Made by a program: the position numbers and the translations under genes. Positions 1 through 7,436 of a DNA stretch of 39,766 bases are shown here, piece by piece. Every line of letters begins with the position of its first letter. Position 1 is the stretch's first letter. The stretch comes from Aliagarivorans taiwanensis DSM 22990. Lineage in GTDB: Bacteria; Pseudomonadota; Gammaproteobacteria; Enterobacterales; Celerinatantimonadaceae. Under the pieces are notes generated by a model, which was not told where the DNA came from, ran no database searches, and saw only the letters and a program-made list of their open reading frames with translations. The DNA lies in NCBI RefSeq assembly GCF_000429505.1, contig NZ_AUBZ01000040.1, positions 1 through 39,766 on the forward strand, written 5' to 3'.

Positions 1-321
1 CGTCGCGGCATGCCTACGGGCGTTATTGTTCACAGCGACAGAGGCAGCCAGTACTGCTCACATGCTTATCGAAACCTAGCTTCGGCGCATGGCTTAAAGA
101 TAAGCATGAGCCGCAAAGGGAATTGTTGGGATAATGCTTGCGCCGAAAGCTTCTTCCACTCACTAAAGGTTGAAGCAGTGCAATACGAGCCCATTATGAA
201 TCGAGAAGCTATGCGCCAGGCTGTGTTTGAATACATCGAGGTTGATTACAATCGAACAAGAAGGCACAGTGCTCTGGGCTATCTCAGTCCAGAAAACTAC
301 GAACTAAAGAATGTAGCTTAG
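1..321 (+). CDS. IS3-family transposase (OrfB), C-terminal part
   Basis: The reading frame is open from the left edge, so the gene starts outside the window. The visible part is the end of an rve/DDE integrase catalytic domain. It has the second catalytic Asp in HSDRGSQY and the catalytic Glu in [12 protein letters not shown], followed by the typical [19 protein letters not shown] ending of IS3-family OrfB proteins. It would catalyse cut-and-copy transposition of the element whose right end lies at about 351. The ATG at 10 is internal and not the true start. OrfA and the OrfB N-terminus cannot be seen, so whether the element is intact is unknown. Confidence 0.92.
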   Translation, partial: RRGMPTGVIVHSDRGSQYCSHAYRNLASAHGLKISMSRKGNCWDNACAESFFHSLKVEAVQYEPIMNREAMRQAVFEYIEVDYNRTRRHSALGYLSPENYELKNVA

Positions 322-351
322 TAGCGTGTCCAGTATTAGTGGTGCGGATCA
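1..351 (+). mobile_element. Right end of an IS3-family insertion sequence
   Basis: The element runs from outside the window to about 351. Its right inverted repeat is taken as 327-351, beginning TGTCCAGTATTAGTGGTG and ending GGATCA. This fits the IS3-group pattern in which the left end reads TGATC...CACTAATA...GGACA on the other strand. The coding frame next to the end supports this boundary. The left end and target duplication are not visible, so the exact junction is inferred. Confidence 0.7.
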
Positions 352-485
352 GTGCGGTACCACTCGCTGTAGTAATTTAGCCCGACCATCCAATAGCCCA
401 GCGCAAACATGCCGACGACGACTACAGCAACTAGCCAGTGCAGGATGCGACTCAGAGGATGGTAGTGCTTAATCGTGTTTGCCAT
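336..485 (-). pseudogene. Cytochrome b561 fragment truncated by the IS
   Basis: Reading leftward from the ATG at 485 gives 49 residues. They begin MANTIKHYHPLSRILHWL and continue through a hydrophobic helix (about residues 17-36) to a WMVGLNYYSEWYR segment. This matches the first transmembrane helix of diheme cytochrome b561 (YceJ-type) proteins, including the LHWL motif whose His16 would be a haem ligand. Full-length proteins have about 180 residues and four helices. The frame then runs into the IS end, which supplies the last residues (TDPHH) and the TAA. The gene is therefore broken after helix 1 and almost certainly inactive. The rest of it should lie on the far side of the IS. No strong ribosome-binding site is seen. 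Confidence 0.7.
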
Positions 486-740
486 TGTCTATGTCCGTTT
501 GACTTCTCTTAAAGTAAATAAGAACCGTTCACATGCGCGATTGATATCTTCAATCTAGCTGGCTTGAGGGGCGGGGTAAACGTGACCTACGTTGATTTAT
601 TCACAACGCTGTATTGTTAATTGCGGGGTTTTACTGGGTATAGCGCACTAATTAAAGGATAAAAGTCAGAGGGGTGAGCCCTAAGGATTGGCCAGTATTG
701 CCCAGCCAATTCTCTAACTGCGAGCTCTGGCAAGCACTGC

Positions 741-968
741 CTAGCGTTGATCCTTGTTCTCGATAAACGCTTGTACGTCATCGGGCAGCACTGGACCGTA
801 ACTTCCCAGACAGCAGTCGGTGCACTGCTCTTGGCAGAGCGGCTCAGCGCTATCTGTTTCGGAGACCGCTTTGGTGGTTGGCGCTGACTCTGTTTCACTA
901 CGGCCGAGAACCCGAGCACTAATCGCAAATACCAGCAATACCAGTAGGACAAACAGTTTGAATATCAT
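741..968 (-). CDS. Small membrane-anchored protein with Cys cluster (doubtful)
   Basis: A 75-residue frame starts at ATG 968. It has one strongly hydrophobic N-terminal helix (about residues 2-20, MIFKLFVLLVLLVFAISARV), a Ser/Thr/Glu-rich stretch, a CQEQCTDCC cluster near residues 48-56 and a polar tail. No family is recognised. The pattern would suit a single-pass inner-membrane or exported protein. No Shine-Dalgarno sequence is seen before the ATG, and overlapping frames exist on both strands. It lies in gene-poor sequence next to an IS insertion and could be non-coding. Confidence 0.3.
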   Translation of the reverse strand: MIFKLFVLLVLLVFAISARVLGRSETESAPTTKAVSETDSAEPLCQEQCTDCCLGSYGPVLPDDVQAFIENKDQR

Positions 969-1214
969 AAATACATATCGGTTAGGGATTAATGGCGAGA
1001 GGATAAAGTCTTGAATCAATCTAGAGTCAACCCTGTGGCCAAATAACATCGCTTGCTGAGTAGCAGGGGGGGCAATTAGGCGCTGGCTTAGGCGCTGCAT
1101 AAACCAGTGGGGTGAAGAAAACAGCGACTGGAGTTTGAGTGTGGACTATCTGAAGCGAATAGTTGAAGGCGAAGAGTTGAAAGCGGACAGTGGGAAGGGA
1201 ATGCCGCAAAAAGG

Positions 1215-1454
1215 CTAGGCAACTAGCTCCTCGTCATCGTCATCATGCAGAACCTGGCTGGCTAGCTGAGCGGCAGCCTTGGACGACGATGAGTTATTTA
1301 ACAGGTGGCGATGGGCCATGCGCAGCACGATGCTGAGTAGTTTAACCAGGCAAATGAGTAACACAGTCTTGCTCCACGAGAGAATCAGGTGGCGCAGTCT
1401 AAAGTCTGGTGTTGTACTAGAGTCAATGACAAAAACAGGATTTATTCGTGGCAT
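1215..1454 (-). CDS. Small hydrophobic hypothetical protein (doubtful)
   Basis: A 79-residue frame has a hydrophobic central stretch (SKTVLLICLVKLLSIVL, about residues 28-44) and an acidic tail (HDDDDEELVA). No family is recognised, and there is no clear ribosome-binding site. A frame on the opposite strand covers the same region. It lies in the gene-poor 520-1536 stretch, where nothing else was identified. Kept only as a possibility. Confidence 0.2.
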   Translation of the reverse strand: MPRINPVFVIDSSTTPDFRLRHLILSWSKTVLLICLVKLLSIVLRMAHRHLLNNSSSSKAAAQLASQVLHDDDDEELVA

Positions 1455-1536
1455 GCCCGGAAGGTTACGATGAGCATAGGTCGTACTTGAAGCAACTAGG
1501 CAAAGGACCTGCAGCCATGGCTTACAGGCCCTGTTG

Positions 1537-2205
1537 CTATTTGGTTCCCTTAAACGGATTATGCTGAAAATCGGTGCGGTATTTGCCCATGTTGCTGCCC
1601 ATATACAGCACCTCTTTCTCTTGAGTGGGCACGCCGCCCAGCCAGTTCAAACGATCGTGGTCTTTCTGCAGGGCGTTCATGTCCAGTGGCCCACTCTTGC
1701 CGCGGATCGACATCTTGATATCGCCGGCTAGGCGCTGCGGGCTGCGTAGCAAGCGATTCGGGATGGTGTAGGCATGCAGCTCATTGGCGTTGCGGGTGAT
1801 GGAGCGGGCCCACGGATCGGTGGAGGTGTGCAAGCCATGCAGATCGCCGGTTAGCGAGACAAACAGCGACTGATTTTGCCCCTGAGTGTGGTCCGAGCCG
1901 GCCCTTGGCAAGCTGTGTTGAATGCGCTGCTGGGCCACCCCCTTGCTCCACTGTTCCGCCATCTCAATACCGGTGGGGGCGTTGGGCTTGGGGGTGTTAT
2001 GTGACGCCTGATCCTGAAAGCGATGCAATGTTTGGTAGTTGTTGTGAATGGTATCGGCAACAATCGAGCGGGCGAGTTGGCGATCGATCCCCCCGTTGTT
2101 CACTCGGCCGACATTCGCGACATCCTTTTTCATCTGGCTGGTGGAGGCACCAAAGTGCGCCGACAGCACCCCGGCTGCCCGCGCCATGCGTTCGCGTGTA
2201 GTCAT
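1537..2205 (-). CDS. Orphan protein, possibly ADP-ribosyltransferase-like
   Basis: A 222-residue protein without signal peptide or membrane helix. The start is placed at ATG 2205 because AAGGAGC lies just upstream on the minus strand; the frame extends further up but without support. No family is recognised with confidence. Three segments recall the cholera/pertussis-type ADP-ribosyltransferase layout. There is an Arg in TLHRFQDQ (R62), FVSLTGDL (115-122) followed by an ELHAYTIP strand (142-149), and LNWLGGVP...VLYMG (186-203), like the LGGIP...I.GW segment of enterotoxin A chains. The catalytic Glu pair is not clear; a DHD sits nearby, out of register by one residue. The likeness is faint and may be chance. 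The gene is transcribed away from the ABC operon and has no evident partner. Confidence 0.6.
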   Translation of the reverse strand: MTTRERMARAAGVLSAHFGASTSQMKKDVANVGRVNNGGIDRQLARSIVADTIHNNYQTLHRFQDQASHNTPKPNAPTGIEMAEQWSKGVAQQRIQHSLPRAGSDHTQGQNQSLFVSLTGDLHGLHTSTDPWARSITRNANELHAYTIPNRLLRSPQRLAGDIKMSIRGKSGPLDMNALQKDHDRLNWLGGVPTQEKEVLYMGSNMGKYRTDFQHNPFKGTK

Positions 2206-2595
2206 TGAAAGCTCCTTGTTTGTGAAACGATCACTAGCGACTAAGCAAGGAGCGATCCTTTTACCCAAAGACCTCTCCCCGGCCCAGCCGCCGGGCGTTT
2301 CATAGCTTGCTGGCGCGGGATCTGGACGCTGCGGGTGGGTTAAAAGCGACCCAAGCCCTTGGCACAACTCGGCGCAATGCACTCGAGTGCAATATCGGGC
2401 CTAATAGTGGCTGCTTTCACTACTCAAACAGAGGGTGTGGCTCCTTGCGTTGCTATGGGTAGATCGCCCCACATCCCTTAAACCGTCATCTTGTCTTCAT
2501 TTGGTTGACATATTTCCCCTCTAACGTTGCTGGGGTATTAATTGAACGCGTGTGCAATTGCAGTCCAAGCAATGGAAACCAACAAGGAGACCCCC
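2206..2595. promoter_or_regulatory. Divergent control region with palindromes
   Basis: This 390-bp gap lies between the leftward orphan gene and the rightward ABC operon and has no convincing gene. It holds a perfect 14-bp palindrome TGCACTCGAGTGCA at 2378-2391. It holds an imperfect palindrome ATTGAACGCGTGTGCAAT at 2541-2558 with a central CG, as LacI-family operators have. It also holds a TTGGTTGACATA half-operator at 2501-2512. The LacI regulator at the end of the operon is the likely ligand of one of the first two; this is inferred from position only. Confidence 0.4.
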
Positions 2596-3816
2596 ATGTT
2601 CCAACGCACATTACTCGTATCTGCTCTGTTCGCCAGTAGCCTTAGCTTGAATGCTGCTGAACTTGTTATCGCAGGCCGTGACAGCAGCTATGGCGATGCT
2701 CTGCAGTTTGTGGTTGATGAGTACCAAAAGCAGCAGCCCGACACCAATATCACCTTGGTCAAGCGCCCCAGCAATGGTTTGTATGAGAGCGTGGTGCTGT
2801 CGATGCGTGAGCAAACCGGCAACTACGATGTCATCTTGATGGATGATACCTGGGCACCAGAGTTTCTTAGCAACAACTGGCTCAGCCCGCTGAGTAAACA
2901 GGTTGAAGACGAAGACTTTATCTCCGCCTCGTTCGACATTGGCCGCTACCCGGATGCCGGCAGCGCTGCCTACGCCATGCCGATGGTGGGCAATGTGGCG
3001 ATGTTCGCTTGGAACCGCGCGCTGTTTGAACAGAATCAACTGTCAGAGCCCAAGTCTTGGAGCGATGTTCTGAAGTCCGCCGAGGTGATCAGCCAAAGCG
3101 CAGATACCAATGGCTTGGTGTTCCGCGGCGTGAAGGGCAACCCAATTGTGACCGGCTTCTTACCCATCCTGTGGGGTTTTGGCGCGGATGTGGTCGACAG
3201 CGAAGGCCAAGCCTCGCTGGATACCCCTGAGGCCAAGCAAGCACTGGAAGCCTTCCTGGCGATGAAGCAATACGCACCGCGCGGTGTGGACGTATACAAC
3301 GCTGATGAAGTGCGCGATTCGCTGCAAAAAGGCAGTGCGGCGATGGCTATCGAGGTGTGGCCGGCTTGGGTGCCGAACCTGGACAACCCCGAGGTCTCAG
3401 CGGTGGTCGGCGATATGGAGATTATGGCGCCGCCAGCCGAGGTGGGTCAGCCTTCGCCGATGCTGGGTATCTGGCAGCTAGCGGTACCGGCTGATTCCAA
3501 CAACAAAGCCGAAGCGGAGGCCTTCCTGGCTTTTGCCACCAGTGCTGAAATCCAAAAAGCGCTGGCGCTGGACTTTGGTATGCCGCCAACCCGCAGCAGC
3601 GTTTATCACGATGAAGACGTGGTCACCAAGTATCGCTGGTATCCCCAGCAGGCTGCGGCACTGAGTACCGGTAAAGCGCGCCCGCGCATCCACAACTGGG
3701 CCGAGGTCGAAAGCATCCTTGGCGACTTTCTGCAGCTAGCCATGATGGGTCAGATGAGCGCCGAACAGGCCCTTAAGCAGGCTCAGCGCCGTATTGAGCG
3801 CGTCATTAAGGTGTAA
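2596..3816 (+). CDS. ABC sugar-type solute-binding protein, operon 1
   Basis: A 406-residue periplasmic binding protein of extracellular solute-binding family 1 (the MalE/UgpB fold). The start is ATG 2596, with AAGGAG 7 nt upstream; it gives a clean signal peptide (FQRTLLVSALFASSLSLNAAE, cleavage after about residue 20). The mature part begins with ELVIAGRDS. Typical features are WAPEFLSNNWLSPL, the hinge region and the C-terminal WAEVESILGDFLQLA...G.MSAEQAL block, where family-1 proteins carry the repeated helix before the end. It would deliver substrate to the permeases at 3870 and 4736. The substrate cannot be told from sequence. It is clearly a different protein from the binding protein at 24052. 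Confidence 0.93.
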   Translation: MFQRTLLVSALFASSLSLNAAELVIAGRDSSYGDALQFVVDEYQKQQPDTNITLVKRPSNGLYESVVLSMREQTGNYDVILMDDTWAPEFLSNNWLSPLSKQVEDEDFISASFDIGRYPDAGSAAYAMPMVGNVAMFAWNRALFEQNQLSEPKSWSDVLKSAEVISQSADTNGLVFRGVKGNPIVTGFLPILWGFGADVVDSEGQASLDTPEAKQALEAFLAMKQYAPRGVDVYNADEVRDSLQKGSAAMAIEVWPAWVPNLDNPEVSAVVGDMEIMAPPAEVGQPSPMLGIWQLAVPADSNNKAEAEAFLAFATSAEIQKALALDFGMPPTRSSVYHDEDVVTKYRWYPQQAAALSTGKARPRIHNWAEVESILGDFLQLAMMGQMSAEQALKQAQRRIERVIKV

Positions 3817-3822
3817 TCGAAC

Positions 3823-3858
3823 TCAGGTAAATCAGGGCAGAAGCTCTGATTTACCTGA
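3823..3858 (+). other. Intercistronic hairpin between binding protein and permease
   Basis: A perfect 13-bp inverted repeat (TCAGGTAAATCAG / CTGATTTACCTGA) with a 10-nt loop lies directly after the binding-protein stop and 11 nt before the permease ATG. It has no T-run, so it is not a classic terminator. In many binding-protein operons such a stem protects the upstream mRNA and lowers expression of the permease genes, as between malE and malF. That role is inferred here. Confidence 0.6.
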
Positions 3859-3869
3859 CCTAAACCACT

Positions 3870-4739
3870 ATGTTATTTGAAAGCCGTAAACAACTGACCT
3901 TGCTGTTACTGCCGGCCCTGTTAATCCTCGGGGCCTTGACGCTGTATCCGATCCTCTCGGTATTGGTAAACGCCTTCGGCTCGGTGGATTATGCCAGCAA
4001 GCACTACCTCTTCGTCGGCCTCGACAACTTCCGGGAACTGCTCGACGACTTCTTCTTTATTGCGGCGGTGAAGAACACCTTTATGTTCACCGTGGTGGCC
4101 TCCTGCGCCCAAGTGCTATTGGGGCTGTGGCTGGCGGTATTGTTTCATCGCCAGTTTCCCGGGCGCCGCTTTGCGTTGCCAGTCATTATCTATCCGATGA
4201 TGCTCTCCACCTTGGTTTGCTCGTCAATTTGGCGCTCGTGGTATCACTACGATTTTGGGCTGCTTAACACCGTGCTGACATGGCTGGGGTTACCCGCTCA
4301 GGAGTGGCTGTTCAACCCAGACTTAGCACTGTACTCGATTGCGCTGGTGGATACCTGGCAGTGGACGCCGATGGCGTTTCTGATCATTCTGGCCGGGCTA
4401 CAATCGATCCCCAAAGACATCAGCGAAGCGGCCATGGTTGATGGCGCGAGGCCGCTACGCGCTTTCATGCACATCACCCTGCCGCTTATCCAAAAGCAGG
4501 TGATGCTGGCGTTTTTGCTGCGCTCCATCGACACCTTCAAGCTGTTCGACAAGGTCTATGTGATGACCGGAGGGGGGCCGGGTAATGCCACCGAAACCCT
4601 GTCGATGTTTGTCTATAAGTACGGCTTTCGCTTTTTCAACCTCGGCATGGCGAGTGCGTCGGCCTTGGTTATGTTATTGATTTCGATGGCGATGACCCTG
4701 CTGTACGCACGCAAGGTAATGAAGGGAGGCAAGCAATGA
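3870..4739 (+). CDS. ABC transporter permease (MalF/UgpA type)
   Basis: A 289-residue inner-membrane protein with about six hydrophobic helices, the first at LLLLPALLILGALTLYPIL. It carries the cytoplasmic EAA loop (EAAMVDGARPLRAFMHITLP, about residues 187-206) that docks on the ATPase. The length and the GGGPGNATETLSMFVYKYGF segment are typical of the first permease of carbohydrate ABC importers. The start at ATG 3870 follows the intercistronic hairpin, and no clear Shine-Dalgarno sequence is seen, which may limit translation. The end overlaps the next permease by 4 nt (ATGA), so the two are translationally coupled. Confidence 0.93.
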   Translation: MLFESRKQLTLLLLPALLILGALTLYPILSVLVNAFGSVDYASKHYLFVGLDNFRELLDDFFFIAAVKNTFMFTVVASCAQVLLGLWLAVLFHRQFPGRRFALPVIIYPMMLSTLVCSSIWRSWYHYDFGLLNTVLTWLGLPAQEWLFNPDLALYSIALVDTWQWTPMAFLIILAGLQSIPKDISEAAMVDGARPLRAFMHITLPLIQKQVMLAFLLRSIDTFKLFDKVYVMTGGGPGNATETLSMFVYKYGFRFFNLGMASASALVMLLISMAMTLLYARKVMKGGKQ

Positions 4740-5548
4740 GACGCTACCTACATGGCCTAACAGTGTGGATGATGGTGGGGCTATTTGTGCTGCCGGTCGT
4801 CTGGATGGTGGCCACGGCCTTTAAATCGCCCGGCGAGATCCTCAATGCTGGCGCGCGGCTATGGCCCGAACAGCTCAGCCTTAGCGCCTTCGAACGTTTG
4901 CTTGCCGGGGAGTTTCCGCTATTGATTGGCAACACCTTGATGATTGCCCTGATGGCCACCGGCCTGTCGCTGCTGGTGAGCTTCTTCTCGGCTTATGCCC
5001 TGGTGCGCTACCGCTTCCCAGCCAAGCTTGATCGCGCCTTTTTGCTGGCGGTGCTGGTGATCAAGATGATGCCGCCGATTGTGGTTGCCACCCCGCTTTA
5101 CTCGCTGATTAACCAGCTAGGGCTGCTCAATACCAAGCTGGGCTTGGTGCTCTGTTATCAGGTGTACACGCTACCGTTTTGCATCTGGATGCTGCTGGGC
5201 TTTATTCGCGATATTCCGCTGGAGATTGAAGAGGCGGCAGCGATGGATGGCGCTCACTTGTTTAAACGCTTGGGCTTTGTGGTGTTCCCGCTGTGTGCCC
5301 CGGGTTTGGTGGCCACGGCCATCTTCTCGATAATTTTAGGCTGGAACGAGTTCTTGTTCTCTCTGCTGTTTATCCACACCCCTGACAAATTCACCATCCC
5401 GCTTTATCTGGCCAACTTTATGACCGAAGACGGTACCGCCTGGGGCGAGCTGATGGCGGCAGGATTAGTATCGTCGCTACCGATGCTGGCACTCGCTGGC
5501 TATATGCAGCGCTTTCTGTTGCGCGGCTTCTCTCTCGGGCTGAAATAG
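4736..5548 (+). CDS. ABC transporter permease (MalG/UgpE type)
   Basis: A 270-residue inner-membrane permease, the second of the pair. Six hydrophobic helices are visible, beginning LTVWMMVGLFVLPVVWMVATAF. The EAA loop EEAAAMDGAHLFKRLGFVVF lies at about residues 162-181. The segment GWNEFLFSLLFIHTPDKFTIPLYL is characteristic of MalG-like proteins. It starts within the stop of the previous gene (ATGA), and the ATPase begins 8 nt after its own stop, so the four transporter genes form one transcript. Confidence 0.93.
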   Translation: MRRYLHGLTVWMMVGLFVLPVVWMVATAFKSPGEILNAGARLWPEQLSLSAFERLLAGEFPLLIGNTLMIALMATGLSLLVSFFSAYALVRYRFPAKLDRAFLLAVLVIKMMPPIVVATPLYSLINQLGLLNTKLGLVLCYQVYTLPFCIWMLLGFIRDIPLEIEEAAAMDGAHLFKRLGFVVFPLCAPGLVATAIFSIILGWNEFLFSLLFIHTPDKFTIPLYLANFMTEDGTAWGELMAAGLVSSLPMLALAGYMQRFLLRGFSLGLK

Positions 5549-5556
5549 GACTCATC

Positions 5557-6633
5557 ATGAAACAACTCGAACTAAAAAACGTCACTAAAGCCTATGGTAA
5601 GCAGCGGGTCATCCCCGGCGTCGATCTGAGTATCGAACAAGGAGAATTTGTGGTGTTTGTTGGGCCATCGGGCTGCGGCAAATCGACGCTGTTAAGAATG
5701 GTGGCCGGGCTTGAGTCGGTCACTGCCGGCGACATCCAGCTTAATGGCCGCTCGTTAAATGGCGTCTATCCTTCCGAGCGCGAAGTGGCCATGGTGTTCC
5801 AATCCTACGCCCTCTATCCGCATTTAACCGTGGAAAAGAACATGGCGTTTCCACTGCGTATGGCCGGTCTTAGCAAGGCCGAGACACTGGCTAAGGTGCA
5901 CAAGACCGCCGAGAAGTTGCAGCTGGGGGCCTTGCTCAAGCGCCTGCCCTCTGAGCTCTCCGGCGGCCAGCGCCAGCGGGTTGCGATTGGCCGGGCCATC
6001 GTACGCGACCCGGCCTTGTTCTTATTTGACGAGCCCTTGTCCAACCTTGATGCCAAGCTGCGCGGCGAGATGCGCCTATACCTTAAACAGCTCCATCAGC
6101 AGCTTGGTCGCACCATGATCTACGTGACCCACGATCAGGTGGAAGCGATGACCTTGGCTGACCGCATCGTGGTATTGAATCAAGGCCGGATTGAACAGGT
6201 GGGTGCGCCAGAGGAGCTTTACAACCAGCCGGCCAACCGATTCGTGGCGGGCTTTATCGGCTCGCCGGTGATGAACTTTGTCGACAAAGCGCGCTTTGCT
6301 GAGCTTGGTTGTGATGTTGCGTTGCCGACCCACACCGACAGTTTGGGGATCCGCCCCAATCAAATAGCGGTAGCCGGTCATAACCCCGACCTGTTGATGC
6401 AGATTTCGGTGGTGGAGCCGCTTGGCCATGCGCGCCTGTATTATGGCCAGTTGAGTGCTGTGAGTGGCGAGCCCTGCAGCGATATCCCGTTTGTGGTGGA
6501 GAGTGAGGTGCGTTACAAGGCCGGAGATCTGCTGCCGCTGAGTGTGAGCGAGTCCATCGTGCACTGCTTTGACAGCAGTGGAACACGTATCGAGACCCTC
6601 GGCAGCGAACAGGAGGCTGAGCATGCCGCATAA
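5557..6633 (+). CDS. ABC transporter ATPase (MalK/UgpC type), operon 1
   Basis: A 358-residue ATPase of the carbohydrate-uptake CUT1 group. It has Walker A GPSGCGKST at residues 36-44, a Q-loop in MVFQSYALYPH, the signature LSGGQRQRVAIGRA near residue 133, Walker B LFLFDEPLSNLD and the switch His in YVTHDQVEAMTLADR. A C-terminal regulatory domain of about 120 residues with TOBE-like repeats follows (GIRPNQIAV, VEPLGHARLYYG). AGGA precedes ATG 5557. The end overlaps the hydrolase gene by 11 nt. The C-terminal domain is more divergent than in the paralogue at 20379, so the two ATPases probably serve separate transporters. Confidence 0.94.
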   Translation: MKQLELKNVTKAYGKQRVIPGVDLSIEQGEFVVFVGPSGCGKSTLLRMVAGLESVTAGDIQLNGRSLNGVYPSEREVAMVFQSYALYPHLTVEKNMAFPLRMAGLSKAETLAKVHKTAEKLQLGALLKRLPSELSGGQRQRVAIGRAIVRDPALFLFDEPLSNLDAKLRGEMRLYLKQLHQQLGRTMIYVTHDQVEAMTLADRIVVLNQGRIEQVGAPEELYNQPANRFVAGFIGSPVMNFVDKARFAELGCDVALPTHTDSLGIRPNQIAVAGHNPDLLMQISVVEPLGHARLYYGQLSAVSGEPCSDIPFVVESEVRYKAGDLLPLSVSESIVHCFDSSGTRIETLGSEQEAEHAA

Positions 6634-7420
6634 CCTGAGCCTGACGCTGATCGGCGTCGGCAATGCCTATGACGGCGCGCATACCAACGCCAGTATGCTG
6701 GTTGAAGAGCAGGGCTATCGTTTGCTGATCGACTGTGGCCCAACGGTGCCCGCCAAGCTGTTCAGTCAGCTCGAGGTGGATTCCCTTGATGCGGTATACC
6801 TGACCCACTCTCACCCCGATCACTGCTTGGGCATTACCAGCCTGCTTAACTGGATGGCCTCTAAGGGGCGCTCGCGTCCGCTTACGCTGGTGGCTCAGCG
6901 CGCCCAGTGGCAGGTGCTTGAGCCCTTGGTCAACTTCGCTCACTGGCCCGAGGCCGAACTGCCATTTCAGCTCGATTGGCAGGCCAGCGAGCAGCTGCAA
7001 AACCTTGGGCCGTGGCCGTGTAAAATGGCGCCGACCCGCCATGCCCTGAGCAACCTTAGCATCCAGCTTACTAGCGCCCTCGGGCCGCGGGTGTTTTTCT
7101 CAGGCGATGGTCTGCTCAGCACCCAGGGTGAAGCCTTAGCTGCAGACAGCGACATAGTGTTTGTGGAGTGTGAAACGCTAAGTCATCACCCCAGCCATGG
7201 CTCATGGCAAGATATACAACACCTGCCGCGCAAGGAGCAGAGTCGCTGGTGGCTATACCATATCGAGCCGGTACATCGACAAGCACTGGCGAGCTTGTGC
7301 GCTGGCCACAGCGATATTGATGTGGCAGAAGAGGGGATGCACTGGCAGCTTAGTGCCGATGACAGCAAGCCCAGCAGCAGACACTGGTGTGCAGAGATGT
7401 TGAGGGAGAATACCCATTAG
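6623..7420 (+). CDS. Metallo-beta-lactamase-fold hydrolase in transporter operon
   Basis: A 265-residue cytoplasmic protein of the metallo-beta-lactamase fold, nearest in layout to the RNase Z / PhnP-like phosphodiesterase branch. The dinuclear metal motif THSHPDH gives H62, H64, D66 and H67. Later ligands are probably the His of PTRHALSN, the Asp of SGDGLL and the His of LYHIEP. The start is set at ATG 6623, which follows AGGAGG; an upstream in-frame start inside the ATPase gene is less likely. It is translationally coupled to the ATPase and the regulator. The context suggests it processes the imported substrate, for example by cleaving a phosphodiester or lactone, but the reaction is not known. 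Confidence 0.85.
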   Translation: MPHNLSLTLIGVGNAYDGAHTNASMLVEEQGYRLLIDCGPTVPAKLFSQLEVDSLDAVYLTHSHPDHCLGITSLLNWMASKGRSRPLTLVAQRAQWQVLEPLVNFAHWPEAELPFQLDWQASEQLQNLGPWPCKMAPTRHALSNLSIQLTSALGPRVFFSGDGLLSTQGEALAADSDIVFVECETLSHHPSHGSWQDIQHLPRKEQSRWWLYHIEPVHRQALASLCAGHSDIDVAEEGMHWQLSADDSKPSSRHWCAEMLRENTH

Positions 7421-7436
7421 TACCATTAATAAGAAA

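Noticed and set aside
617-1209. Minus-strand frames of 111 and 60 residues as genes
   Set aside because: No ribosome-binding sites, odd composition and mutual overlap; no recognisable family. Treated as non-coding.
1905-2305. Plus-strand frames opposite the 222-residue orphan gene
   Set aside because: They are antisense to a frame with a good Shine-Dalgarno and normal composition; their own products are Pro/Arg/Trp-rich and unlike proteins.
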